Of a stretch of DNA of 64,000 bases, positions 47,912 to 59,718 are shown piece after piece. The stretch is from Cudoniella acicularis. Lineage: Eukaryota; Ascomycota; Leotiomycetes; Helotiales; Helotiaceae. How positions within the stretch are numbered: the first letter of the stretch is position 1; each line of letters starts with the position of its first letter. The translations under genes were made by a program, and so were the position numbers. The notes beneath the pieces are model-generated. The model made no database searches and was not told the DNA's origin. It worked only from the letters and a program-made list of their open reading frames with translations. Where the stretch lies: assembly GCA_013054445.1 (NCBI GenBank), contig JAAMPI010000114.1, positions 1 through 64,000 of the forward strand. Reading direction: 5' to 3'.

Positions 47912-49353
47912 ATGGCTTCTCCCACGAAAACATCCCCACTAGGCTGGATAGGTTGGCCTGCCTCTTCTACCCCTCATCTGCCCCTCTTTTGGTCTTGACT
48001 CACACTTTACAGGTCTTGGATCGATGGGCTTAGGAATGGCCACCAGTCTCCAAAAACACCTTGCGTCCACCAATTCACCTCCACTCTACTTCACCAATCG
48101 CACTCTCTCCCGCGGTGACCCTCTCGTTGAGCTCGGAGCCAAGTCTTGTGGATCGGCTGCTGAAGTTGTTAAAAATTCAGAAATTACTTTTATTTCCGTA
48201 AGTTGATTCAAGTACTTTCCATTTCGCGGAGATAAAACTAATGAGACTGTTGGAATAGGTCAGCGATGATGCAGCGCTAGCTGATATTGCATCACAAATC
48301 ACGATACCGGGAAAGGATCTTGCAGGAAAGATCATTGTGGATACCACAACCGTACATCCAGATACTTCTTTCTCCATTTCAAAAATTCTCTCTAGCTGCG
48401 GCGCTTTATTCGTGGCTGGTAAGTTTCCTTTTATTTCTACAACTCCTCATCTTTCCTTTTCTACCTTCCATGATATTATAAAACAGACTGGTAACAAAAG
48501 ATAAACAGCACCAGTTTCAGGCGCATCTCCCCTTGCGCGCTCTGGACAAGTACTCTTTCTCGTCTCTGGTCCTGCACCCGCAACCTCCCGCATATCGCCA
48601 TATCTGAAAGGCGTTATGGGCCGGGATGCTGTCTTTCTTGGAGAAGGTATTCGGCAGGCCGGATTAATGAAAACTCTAGGGTTTGTTTCCTTTCCTCTCC
48701 CTATCCAAAGCTCACAGGCTTCGTTCTTTCCAACCCTTTGCCTTTTCTTCCGCTTTTCAAATACCCTATACAATGCATTTACGAGGGGAAGAAAAAGGCG
48801 CTGAGAGGATACAATAGGAACTTCCTCACAGCAGCAATGATGGAAGTCATCTCCGAGGCTCACGTTTTAGCTGAGAAAACTGGTCTCGGATCCTCGGCAC
48901 TCGAATCCCTGATCGAATCCGACTATCCTGGCGAGCCATTCTCCATATCTCAGCGGTTGACTACTGGTGCATATATGCCTGCTATTGGTTCGTGCTGGGT
49001 TTTTCTGTTTTCCCCTTTTTCTCACTCTGTTGGTTCTTAAATCTCCTGTCCCTAGGTTCAAATGAAAGAAGTGCTTGCTGACTTGCATTTTTGAAACAGG
49101 AGATAGACCAATGTCAGACATAAACCTCGCAATCAAGGATATCTCACACGGTATTTCCTGCGCAAATTCATCAGGGACATCTCTACCAATTGCCGAAATA
49201 GCCGTCTCCCACCTGGAAGAAGCGCAAAAATACATCAAATCTTTAGACGAAGAACGGAACTTAGATTCTAGTTCTATGTGCGGGATTCTTCGCCAAAACG
49301 CGGGTTTGGATTTTAAGACGGATATTGTGAAAGAGCGAGATGGGAAACTGTGA
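47912..49353 (+). CDS. Beta-hydroxyacid dehydrogenase (3-hydroxyisobutyrate dehydrogenase-like)
   Basis: Six exons (47912-47951, 48013-48197, 48259-48418, 48509-48680, 48818-48987, 49100-49353) encode 326 aa. The NAD-binding start is LGWIGLGSMGLGMA, the substrate-binding loop APVSGASPLARSGQVLFLVSG and the catalytic-Lys segment AGLMKTLGNFLTAAMMEVISE, in which the Lys is present. The C-terminal helical domain has SDINLAIKDISHG. It belongs to the 6PGDH/3HIBADH superfamily, which oxidises short beta-hydroxyacids with NAD(P); the exact substrate is not predictable. All phases agree. Confidence 0.92.
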
Positions 49354-50424
49354 CCTTCCTAGTGTTAAAAGTAATGTTCAAAGTTATTTGTAATCTTATT
49401 TTACGCTTTATATCGCTCGCGTTTTGCGGCCTTCAAATCAAGAATTTCCATATTCTTGATGCTCCTTGGATGATAAATAGTCTTCTATCCAATTATGTAG
49501 CCATATATAAGAAGTAAGCATAGAAAAAAAAGCTACGTTTTCACGTGGCAAGCCTCATCGGAAGTTAGTTGTCAAAAAGCCGAGAGGGATGGACTTTCAA
49601 ACGTCATTATTTTCTTCAAAAATACAACCCAAGTTCAATTAAATCTCCAAGAACATTCTTGCGAATATCACTCAAACCTCACAATGTGCGTCTCTAGGCG
49701 TCACCTTACGATTGTGCGCTCGCCTGCGAACTACCTCGCGATATGGACCTTACTCCTTTTACAATCACGAACACCTCATGAGACACGCTCACGCTCTACC
49801 AGCGCATTTCAGTTGCAACTCAGAAGTAGCCTTACAGTCCGCGGGCCCTTCGCACAGCGCTCAACGACTAGGAAAATGTGATAAATATCAACCAGGAAGA
49901 TATCAAAAACGTAAATCCCAGATCTCAACCCACGACAAAGTTTGGAATATACTCCTGTTCGGGATGTATAAAAGAAGGATTCGAGAGCGGCAGGAAAAGG
50001 GGGGGTGAGAGTGAGGAGGAGGCGAGAGCGAAAATGCGCGTTGAGGATTGCGTTAATCTTGTGATTGCGATTATTGTCGTGGAGGTTGCGGATTATATGG
50101 GTTGGTTTCCTAGGCCTGAGGGCAAGGGGAGGATGGAAAAGGACAAAGACAAGAAAAAATGTTGAGGAGAAATCTAGTGGTGTTATTGGGAATGAAAAGG
50201 GAGTTGGCGAGAAGGTTGAGGCTGGCAGTCAGGGAGGGGAATTGGAGTTTGGAGAGCGTGAGCGTGAGCGTAGTGTGTGGGAGAGGTTGCGTGAGAGGGA
50301 GAGAGCGATGACTAGTGAGTGGGAAGAAGAAAGTTGAATGGAATTGAGGGGAGTCAGGTAGGGGTTGGACTGATTGAGTTTTTTTTTGATCATCTTGTAG
50401 AAGCTCTTGTGATACAGTACTATG
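49354..50424. other. Intergenic, small uncertain frames
   Basis: Two frames (49684-49881 from an ATG in good context, and 49878-50165 lacking an ATG) could form a small two-exon gene, but no join is convincing and no family is recognised. The end of the stretch is purine-rich (many 'gag' repeats at 50210-50330). Confidence 0.35.
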
Positions 50425-50879
50425 NCCTTGAAAAGGGCCAGTGCGCGAAAACCCCACCGAAAACAGCTATTTTGCCCACTTTATGATAAACTATAACAAT
50501 AGAACTATAACTAGTATGATTATAATAAATGATATCTAGGTTTTTTCAATAGTTAAATTGATTATTTTCTATTTAAAACTTAAAATTATTTAAATCGTAT
50601 TGAGATGTAAGCTTTTTTATTATTAGTTAGGAAATTTTTAATGATTTTATTCTTTTTTTAGTGTAAAATCGATTAAATCGACTAAACCCTCTAAAGTTTT
50701 ATTAATAAAAGCTTATATAAGGCCGTTACTAAAATTTTAAATCGACAGATTTAAAGATCTAGTTTAGTTTAATAGAGCTGCTAGTTACGATTTTTAAAAT
50801 AATTACCAGGTTGTAGAATTATTTTAATGTGAGAATGTGAGTTTTGGGTGTAAAATAGTGTTTTGGCCCTTTTCAAGGG
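50425..50879. mobile_element. Short non-coding inverted-repeat element (MITE-like)
   Basis: A 455-bp AT-rich insert is bounded by 16-base terminal inverted repeats: 'cccttgaaaagggcca' at 50425-50440 (its first base is an n in this sequence) and its complement at 50864-50879. The similarity continues loosely inward (aaaacagctattttgccc against aaaacactattttacacc). The interior is full of stops and rich in TpA, as expected for an old element exposed to RIP-type mutation. The flanks share a loose 'acag.ta..tg' but no clean target duplication. Confidence 0.75.
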
Positions 50880-51387
50880 ACAGGTATTGTAGTCATTGAG
50901 AAGTCAGGAGCCTGCGAACTAAGTTTTCCCACAGGTCAAGACATCGCTTCAACACGACTCGGGCGTTTGGGTGAATTCCAGGCCATTCAGTTGCGGAAAA
51001 AGCCAATCGCTGAATCGAGGCTAAAAGTTTGGAATTCCAGGCTGGCATGGGTGGTTTACGGCGTTGATGGATTGTGGCAATGCTGCCCTGAGGTTGACAT
51101 CGGCTCCGCGACGGAGATCCTACGCGGAGCCGACGGGTGCAGGACCACAGTCAGCAAGCATATTGCGTCGCCTCTCCTGCCTAACATAGGTAGACTCGAA
51201 AGTTTCCCTTGGTAGTTCAAAATTTTGTTAAATAAAAGAAGGGGAATTAAAATTTTCACTTCGACTGGCCAATTGGCCAAAACTTCAAAAGAGCAAACCC
51301 GAACGTTCAAGTTTGAAGCTGCTACTGAGAAGTTTCCCCCCTTTCAATATCTGATTCCTCCTACCTTCTGTTTGAAAGCTTAAAATT

Positions 51388-53114
51388 ATGGAAGTAATCG
51401 CAGTCAGTTACAGCAAGCCAGCCTGGCAAACCATCAGCGGATCACGCACTTGGACATCTATTGTCCGCGAACCCTCAACCGAAATCTCAGTCTCACTTTC
51501 CGGGGTTTCAGGAAATCAACTCGCAGTTCACAATGCTCCAATCTATTGCTACTTCTCACAACACTACGATTTCTGGACTTCGAAGTTGGGCATGGAGAGA
51601 AAGGAATGGGGTCTGTGTCACTGGGGCGAGAACATCACATTCAAACCAACAACACCACTCGACGAGCGAGATTTCCAATTGGGAGATGTGTGGAAAGTTG
51701 GCCAGAATGCGGTTATACAAGTTTGTGGGGCGCGCGTGCCATGTAATAAACTTTCCTGGAGATGTGGACAGAAAGATCGTTGGCTGAAGGAGCTGGCTGA
51801 TACGGGTTTCTGCGGCGTTTACTTTCGAATCCTTAGCCCAGGTGCTATACGCCCTGGTGATCAAGCAATTCTTTTGAAGAAAGAGGAAAAGAGCATAGAT
51901 GTTGCATCCATCACGAAACTTGCCTTCAACAACTCGCTCAAGACGAAAGATACGCTGAACCTCCTTGTCGAGGATCCCAATTTGATTGGTATGAACAAGA
52001 CTCTCTTTCGGCGAAAGATATCTATGTTTCAAGACCAAGAGTTACTTGGACACAATGCGTGGAAAGGCTGGCGGGCTTTTCAACCTACGAAAATCGTTCA
52101 GGAAACGGAAGATGTGAAATCCTTCTGTCTTGAGCCCGTAGACAACAAGCCCCTAGCAACCTACCTCCCTGGGCAATTCCTCAGCGTCAAACTCCCCTCT
52201 GGTCTGGTACGAAACTGGTCAATCTCCGACTGGCCTTCCGATCGTGAAAATCCTACCTATTACAGACTCAGTATCAAGAAATCAGCGCTGTGTTCAGTGT
52301 GGATGCATGAAGAATGTACCACAAAGACAACACTTTTAATTCGTTCGCCTGCAGGAGGTTTTTGTCTTGATTGGAGTCCCATGATCATCGGTCGTCAGGT
52401 CTACATCTCTGCAGGAATAGGATTCACCCCTATGCTCACCATGCTAAAAGCGCATTTTTCGCACCAAGCTGTGCAGAAAGCTCCAGCGGTTTGGATACAT
52501 GTTTGTCAAGATGGGTCACACTTTCCTCGCGAACTTGCACGAGAAATACCAAATGTAAATCCACTTCTTCAATGCGTCTATTTCTTTACCAAACCTTTAC
52601 CGGGAGATAAACTTGGTGACGATTATCACTTTGCTGGACGACCAACTTTGGAGAATTTGAAAGAATTATTAGAAGATTCGTACTATATTGATCCTCTTGA
52701 AATCATCCCCATCGAAATGCCCGGGCACCTATCAACAGTGTATATCTGCGGGACACCATCCTTCGAATCCACTATACGTTCTCATCTCACGTCCCTTAAA
52801 ATTCCCTCATCCTTAATTCACAGCGAAGCATTCTCCAACACGAGTACCCAAGCATCAGGGATCGATTCCTCAATAGTTAGTTTTCGAAAATCGAAAATAA
52901 GTGCAAGATGGAGGAAAGAAGAGCCGGTGACGTTGCTGGAATTGGCTGAGCAAGTAGGGTTGCTGCCAGAATATGGGTGTCGGATGGGGAGTTGTGGGAG
53001 TTGTAGGGTTAAGTTGATAAATGGGACGGTGCTGGGTGGGGGTTGGATGCTGAGGGAGGTGTGTTGATTTGTGGGGCGAGGCCCGGGAGTGAGGTTGTGG
53101 AGGTGGATGTTTAG
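51388..53114 (+). CDS. MOSC / flavin reductase / 2Fe-2S ferredoxin fusion, C-terminal frame break
   Basis: The continuous frame 51388-53067 (559 aa) has three domains. First is a YiiM-type MOSC domain (residues about 20-180; CHWGENITF, VCGARVPCNKLSWRCGQ), which in relatives handles a molybdenum cofactor. Second is an FAD/NAD ferredoxin-reductase module (YLPGQFLSVKLPSG, RNWSISDWP, YISAGIGFTPML, YICGTPSFESTI). Third is a plant-type 2Fe-2S domain (YGCRMGSCGSCRVKL). After GTVLGG a run of five G's (53038-53042) puts the frame one step off. The expected end LDAEGGVLICGARPGSEVVE, with the fourth cluster Cys, continues in another frame to 53114. Probably an electron-transfer partner for Mo-cofactor chemistry such as N-hydroxylated compound reduction; this is inference. 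Confidence 0.85.
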
Positions 53115-53720
53115 AGTTGGGAGGTGGATGGAATGAAGAGCTTGAAAGATTTTTGGTGAAGATTATACTTTTGATTATTCTGTTGTCTACCCGCCGGTTT
53201 CAACCACAAAAGGGCAAAAACACTTCATGGAATAATTACATTGATACTGCAATTGCAATGGCAAGTTCTTGCCAGAGGGATCTCGTCACCGAGATTCAAG
53301 AAAGTGGTGATGGTGTTGTACAGATTCTAAACCTTCAAGGATAATAGGATAATAGTAATCTTACAAATTTCCCAGCCTTCAAAGTAAATTACTAAGCAAG
53401 CACGAAATCACACAGCCTGCTATCAACAATAAATGATTCCTTCACCCCCCCCACACTCTCATCTTCAAACCCGCCTCCTTTCACCGCGCCCCCGACTCAA
53501 ACTCCAACTCGAATTCCACACAGATGACTACCACATTCCTGTTCATCTCCAAAAAAAAAAAAAATGCATTCCGCAAAGCGTCCCGTCATTCCCAAAACAA
53601 GTACCGACTATACACGGATTCTCAACGTTCCAGCCTATCGTTCCATTGACGTTTTCGCAGGCTCCTGTGTCGCTGTTACATATCTGTTGTTTTAATTCCA
53701 ATTAGCATTTCCCCCCTTTC

Positions 53721-53740
53721 CTCTCTCTCTCTCTCTCTCT
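53721..53740. repeat. CT dinucleotide microsatellite
   Basis: Ten uninterrupted CT units follow a short C-run, and an A-rich run ends shortly after. A simple sequence repeat with no coding context. Confidence 0.9.
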
Positions 53741-54620
53741 TCAAAGTAAAAAAAAATAAGAAAATGAAGAAAGAAGAAAGCTTGGATTTGGAGGTAAGCA
53801 AGTAGAAAGGAATTAGTATCGAACGTACTCTGCAATAATCGCCATCGCGGTCCCCATCCATTTTCCACAGGCAGCTTAGGAGTGGTGCGCTGGAAATCAG
53901 GGTTTGGGTTTGGTTGCCAGTAGTGGGTATGGGGTATAAAGGAGTGCAAATACCTTGAGAGATAGAAGTGTGATGTTTGGAATGGTGTTTGTAGTGAGTC
54001 TGCTAGAATGTGTTGTTAGAGTGATACTGATTTAAAATGAACGAGACGTGATTTGAATTTAAACCATTTAAAATGGATTATCGTTTTTCACGGGTACTAT
54101 TTTTAACACTCAGCAAATTGGTGTGCTTAAATTTTTGATTCGTGCTGCGACTTTAGCTAATTCCTTTAACATGCGTATTACTAGGTGTTTTTTTACGTAT
54201 AAACTATCCTTTAGCTCTCGAGGCCGGGTTGTTTAGAGGCCTACTCGCATTGTGATCCTTTTTTCTCGTGCGCTCCTTCCTTAGAGTTCATTGAAGAAGG
54301 CCTGAAGCGAGAAGCCCAGTGAAAACCCTTCGATAAAGGGGAGTGTGGTGAGATTCGGGTTCTAAGCCCTAATGTGCCGTACCTACGCATTTACCCCTTC
54401 ACATAATGTTTACGGTTCGCTCACACTGGTTCCAGAGGGGGCTGGTTCTCGCTACGGCAAGACTTGTGAAATCTAAATCTTATGCAATTTAATTTATCAT
54501 TCTGTACTTCGTAGGCTGTTTCGTGTCACGGGTTAGGATATGGTGGAAGGAATAACTTAGAGGTTGTGCGTTGTAACTTGGTGGATGAGCCCTGTAGATT
54601 AATGGGTATGCGCCAGGGTT

Positions 54621-54886
54621 TAGTGGACATGCGCTGTAAATTTGCGCTACGGACCCAACCAAGATATTTTAGAAACACTTCACTAGACGAGGATTGTTTT
54701 GTAATAAGTTATTACTACAAAATACAGAAGTTTACATTGAATCGATTCATTTGATTCCTATTAATCCTGCGTTCGGCACAATTTATGATTATTTGTTTAT
54801 TTTGAAGTGAGTGTTCCGTATAACGGAGCTCGTGAACCTTAGGGGGAATACGCTAAATCTCGGTGGGTATGCGCTGTAAATTAGCG
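54621..54886. repeat. Diverged direct repeat, core gcgctgtaaatt
   Basis: The core occurs at 54631-54642 and 54871-54882, each preceded by a 'gtgg' plus 'at' context, exactly 240 bp apart. A more diverged copy (gtggatgagccctgtagatt) lies at 54581-54600. They suggest a decayed tandem or interspersed unit of unknown origin. Confidence 0.5.
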
Positions 54887-55650
54887 ACAAGAACACTGAA
54901 TCATTGATGCTCGCAAAGCCTCAAAGATAGATTCTACATTTTCAGCATTAGGGGGAAACAGGGTGAACAAAAGACACCATCTACTTATCTGAAGGGCATG
55001 CGATTTTAACTTTAGAAATTCGAATCACTAAAATCCACGCCTCTTTTCGAATTCAAAATGCTTTTGCCCCTTCCCCTTTTGTGGGTAATGTTTAAGCGAG
55101 ACGATGCTAACCATCCCCCACCCTCCGATTATCAGCTTCTTAAAACGCGATTTCATTTTAATGATATAGACTACTAATAAATTTATATGCAAAGGTACAT
55201 AATACTATGCTGTGCTGTCCAAGCGAGATCCCCCTACTTAGCGCTGGACATGTCTCACCGGACGGGGGGATAATAGCTGTTCGGTCCGAAAAGTCTGAAT
55301 AGCTTTCTTTTCGGGTATTGCTTTTTGTCGATCATTTTGTCGATCCGTAGAGGTTACACCGCACAGAACTTATATTTATCTAGCCTCTGGCCTCTGCTTT
55401 TGATTTATTCTTTAATCAAAACGATCACCTTTATCACCACTTCGCACCTATGCTCACTGTAGCTGACTTTGCAGCTTCGTCAGTGTAAGTATCTATACCT
55501 GGTTATCTGCGTGCAGTAGCATGCTTATAGGTGACCGGCACCCATGAGAAGTGCCAACAACACAAAGTTTTTAAGTTCCAGCAAGTTTTGACTCCTTTAC
55601 ACAACGTTTGTTTCGTGTTTTGAGTTTTGTACGTCGACTTTTATAGTGCG

Positions 55651-57390
55651 ATGGCATCGACGGAGAAAGAAACTGTCTTGACCGATCTTGAGAAGACTGC
55701 GTTGAGTGAAATCGACTCTCCCTCGCGCTCCCCCATCCAGCTTTCTCCTCTTCAATACCGCAAAATCATTTGGAAACTCGATCTCCACCTTCTCCCGCCC
55801 CTCTTTGCACTATGGTTCGTTTCTCTCATGGACAGAATCAATATCGGCTCAGCAGCAATTTTTGGAATCCAAAAAGACCTGGGCATGAGTCCAAAGAGCA
55901 ATGATTTCAACATCGCTCTTATTATCGTCTTGGTTGGCCTTGTTACGATGGAAGTCCCTAGCAATTGGCTTTTGAAAAAGACATCCCCTTCCAAGGTTCT
56001 TGCGATTGAAAGTCTCTTGCTTGGTAAATGCCCCCCTTAGTTCCGCGGCCGAAATCATTTTTGGAAATCTATTTTCTGACAGAAATATAGCAATTTTTAC
56101 TATTGGTGAAGGCGTCATCACCACCTTTACTGGTTTCAAAGTACTACGCTTTTTCGTTGGAGTATTTGAGGCTGGATTAATTCCAGGTAAGCATGAACCC
56201 TTATTTCACGAATGATACTCTGCTGACTTGGACTCAGGCAGCGTATTTCTTTTGGCACAATACTACCCAGAATATGAACTCCAGAGGCGACTGAGCATGC
56301 TTATGGTTGGAAACGCCGTTAGCACTGCATTTGGTGGTCTTCTCGCACTTGCCATTGCTGGCATTCATTCGAGCAATGGCTATCATCCTTGGCGCTGGAT
56401 CTTTATCATCGAAGGGTGCATAACTGTTGGAATCACAGTTATTGTTTATCCATTCATGTCAGATTGGCCAGCTACTGCGAAATGGTTGACAACTCAGGAG
56501 AAGGCGGTACTTTCTGAAAATAGTACGTATTTCTATTGCGAGAAGAAGATTCAAAGATATTGTATGTGAAATACGTAGCTAACAGCACGAAGTTCGAGGC
56601 CGAGGCCTCATCGGACGCATGGATAGGTTGGATGCAAAAGCACTTCAACGCATCTTCCTTGACTGGAAGATGTATGTAGTGTGAGTAACAGAGGCTTCCC
56701 TGTCCCACAATTTTTAGCAGGTGACAGAAAACTGACAATTTAACAGCGGTGCAACCGCATGCTGCACAACCGTGACACTTTACAGTGTTGCAATCTTCGC
56801 CCCAACCATAATCAGCCAGTTCTCCGCCAACCAAAGTCCCCGACACGTCCAAGCCCTCACCATCCCAATTTTCGTCGCAGCATCAGTCGGTTGTCTCGCA
56901 GCAGCATACGCCTCCGATAAAACCAAGCACCGTTCAGCATTCGTTCTGTTCGGATACTCACTCACGATCGTTGGAGCGGGCATCCTCATGAACCAGGAAC
57001 ACTTCAACGTCCATGTTAAATACGGCGCACTGTACTTCATGGAAGTTGGCTCATTTATCTCTCTGCCCATGCTGTGGACCATGCTCGTCAATAATGTTAG
57101 TGGTTCATACAAGACTGGTATTGCTATCGCGATAGAAGTTGGCATTGGAAATTTTGGGGGGGATTGCGTCAGCGTTGGCTTTTCAAACAACTCAAGCACC
57201 TCTTTATAAGGAGGGTTACACGACGGTTCTGGCGATGAGTTGTGCTGCTGCTGGGATGGTCTGCGTGTATATCTTTGCGTTGTGGAGTGAGAACAAGGCA
57301 AGAGATGCTGGGAAGAGAGATCATCGTCTCACGGATCCTGATATTAACAATCTTGGAGATGACCACCCCCAATTCCGCTACGCTTATTGA
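55651..57390 (+). CDS. MFS anion:cation symporter (Dal5/Tna1-like), one frame break
   Basis: Exons are 55651-56023, 56091-56186, 56238-56522, 56593-56680 and 56747-57390. The protein would be about 480 aa with 12 helices. N-terminal landmarks are LHLLPPLFALWFVSLMDRIN and VTMEVPSNWLLKKTSP, with GVFEAGLIPG, HPWRWIFIIEGCITV and the closing LGDDHPQFRYAY of Dal5-type carriers. This family imports carboxylates such as allantoate, nicotinate or pantothenate across the plasma membrane. In the last exon a run of seven G's (57156-57162) is one too long: FGG should lead directly to IASALAFQTTQ, which is in the next frame. Either the copy is inactive (losing the last two helices) or the run is miscalled. 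The exon 4 acceptor is chosen for phase. Confidence 0.82.
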
Positions 57391-57786
57391 AGGGTACAGA
57401 AATTGATATAAAGAGAGCCGTTTATTATTTAGATAATACAATAATATGTTTTTCAAGTCATTCCTTGACTTTCGTGAACTGCTTGTGCATCGACCTAGAT
57501 CACGACCCACCACTCAAAATGATCTCATGAAAAGTGAACCCTACTTGCTTACACCCGCAACCTTCTCGCAACACAATTGGCGACAAATTCGAAAAATAAA
57601 TCGAGATCTTGCCGATCCGCGCAAAAAGCATTTGGAGGACTGGATTGAAGGCCTCTCTTCGCCCCTCAGGTGTAGGTCAGATTTCATTCTGCCTAAATTC
57701 AACCAAACCACCGGTACCGCGCACCTCAACCTCTGCAGGGAGAAAACCGCCTGAACCAGCACATCCATGTGCATTCTTGGAGTCAG
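57391..57786. other. Intergenic, no gene seen
   Basis: A 102-codon frame (57446-57754 plus) has no recognisable content. Leads into the AT-rich tract. Confidence 0.4.
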
Positions 57787-58706
57787 TGTGCTCAAGAAAT
57801 AATCAAGTATTTAGATTACTAATCAAATCTAGTCACTAGTCAAGTGATTAGATTTGATTAAAGGTTTTTATAGAAGGCTTGATTAGATTAGAGTAGTAAT
57901 CTGATTAGTATTCTGACTAGTTATACTAAAAATAGATTTTAGAGAAAACACTTAGACTTTTTATAGTTTATTAAATAACTACTAACTATTTATAAATAAT
58001 ATAAGTAATAGTAACATAGGGATCGTCTAGAGGGCTTAATTAGGGTAAATCAAGTATATTATCAACTATATAGAATTAAAGATCAGGTCGTCGGGCTATA
58101 TCTCTAGACTATAAGTGAGACGTGCCCTAAAGCACGTGCTGGGTGCTATAGCAGCCTCAGGCTACCAGGCACACACTTTAACAATTTAGAGTCAAAACCT
58201 TAACCACGTGACTATATATCCTATATACATTCTACTCTCACTCGAGCTCTCTTCTTCCTATAGCTTAGAATTCTCTTTAATACACGTTTATTCCTACTTT
58301 AGCTATAGCTATAGGTTTGATTCGTTATAATAATAACCCTTAGTATACTTATAATACCTATAGAATTTATATTAGAGGATAGCCTCTTATTATATAATAG
58401 TAAACCAATAGTTCTAGATATAGATAATATATATATAGACCTTATTAAGGAAGTATATAAATAGCTAGCTATTATCTACCTTAGATAAGAGAAGACTTAT
58501 TAGCTTCTCTAACCTTAATATTCCTAGAAAGGTATAAAGATATTAATTAACTAATATATTTAGAATTATTATATATATAAAAGGCCTTATATTCCCTAAT
58601 ATAAGACTCTAAAACTTCTATATCTTTTCTTTATTCTAGAATAAATCTAATAATTATTAACAATTAATTTTAAGTTAATATTAAGAGATAAGAAAGAATA
58701 TAATTG
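57787..58706. repeat. AT-rich, TpA-rich tract, probable RIP-mutated repeat debris
   Basis: About 0.9 kb of strongly AT-rich sequence with abundant TpA and 'gatta'/'tatata' words and no open frames, in sharp contrast to both sides. This is the usual look of a transposon remnant after repeat-induced point mutation. It ends abruptly at a GC-rich palindromic stretch (58711-58737, ggccctggcgg...ccaggcc) followed by a TATA-like 'ctatataag', which may be the edge of an LTR. Confidence 0.6.
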
Positions 58707-58796
58707 TGACGGCCCTGGCGGCCTTAGCGGCCAGGCCACTTACCCTCTATATAAGCGAAGGATGGAGGAGAAGGTTATACGCATTATAAGAGATCT

Positions 58797-59718
58797 GTAA
58801 AGCGGGAGCGGTAGCAGCGACGCGAGTTTATCTTGGTCTTATTATTCTCTAGATGTTAAAGAATACGAGTCATTATTAAATTATTGCGAGAACGACGTCT
58901 TTTTGAAGGGCTTCTTTGGCGATAAATTTCGGTTTGTTATATATGGATGCTCTGTAGCAACCTTAACTAACATATATAGATTCAACTATTTCCCTGAGTC
59001 AGAAAAATTTGTGATCAGAATGCCGATATCCGTTACACACGAAACCCTCAAAGGCCTTCGTAAACTGCAGGAACAACATGACCCGAATACAGATATAGGG
59101 AAACATATTCAAAAGATCAGACAAAGAGGCCAATATTTCGTTACATATAAGGGCGTATCTCGGGGCGAGAATCAACTTGATGGGACGTTTGGGTCTATCG
59201 ATGCTTGATATCCAGGGGTAATTGTTGAAATCGCTTTCTCTCAAACAATGAAAAGTATAAAAGCTCTCGCACACCATTATATTCGAGCATCGGCTGGCAG
59301 CATCAAATGTGTCATAGGGGTCGATATCAAATATCGCAACAAGGATAAAAGTGCGAAAGTATGTTGTTGGAAGCCAGACTGGACTCAAGACGTGGAGGAT
59401 AAAGAATATTGGAATCTGAACTGTGCTATATACGACTCTTACGTAAGTACTGTTTGGTTTTTTTATAACTTTTTGCTTATGCCTGTCTAGATTTTCCGTG
59501 ATAGTCTTGGCAACAAGAATGACGGTCAGTTTATTATTCTATTAGCTGACTTTAGCGGTCCTATCCCGAATAATGTGAGTCTAGAAGGCCTTGGAATTGA
59601 GATATCACTTGGATTGTTATTTGACTTCTTGCAAGAAGCCGAGAAAGTTAAAGAAGTGGTTACCTCAGAATCAGCATGGGTAGAACCGGTTCCACAGAAG
59701 TTCCGTCTTAAAGGATAA
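58797..59718 (+). pseudogene. Uncharacterised fungal family, possible PD-(D/E)XK-like fold, with nonsense codon
   Basis: An open frame without ATG runs from 58797 (SLDVKEYESLLNYCENDVF), through MPISVTHETLKGLRKLQE, to TGA at 59206-59208. It resumes in the same frame YPGVIVEIAFSQTMKSIKAL, CVIGVDIKYRNKDKSAKV, to donor TAC|gtaagt at 59442, and finishes in exon 59491-59718 (FRDSLGNKNDGQFIILLADF ... QKFRLKG). The Glu in VIVEIAFS and D-I-K in GVDIKYR resemble the order of a PD-(D/E)XK nuclease core, which I offer only as a guess. The TGA (Arg in CGA changed by C to T would explain it) and the absent 5' end next to RIP-type debris indicate a dead copy. Confidence 0.55.

Larger units (their letters stand above)
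53115..55650. other. Intergenic, diverged repeats, no gene seen
   Basis: No supported gene. It contains a CT microsatellite (53721-53740), short A-runs and, at 54.58-54.89 kb, degenerate copies of a unit with core 'gcgctgtaaatt'. The stretch 54.2-55.2 kb looks like old mobile-element sequence. The MFS promoter occupies the right end. Confidence 0.45.

Noticed and set aside
49684..50337. Small gene or genes after the dehydrogenase
   Set aside because: Frames disagree, some lack an ATG, and no join yields a recognisable protein.
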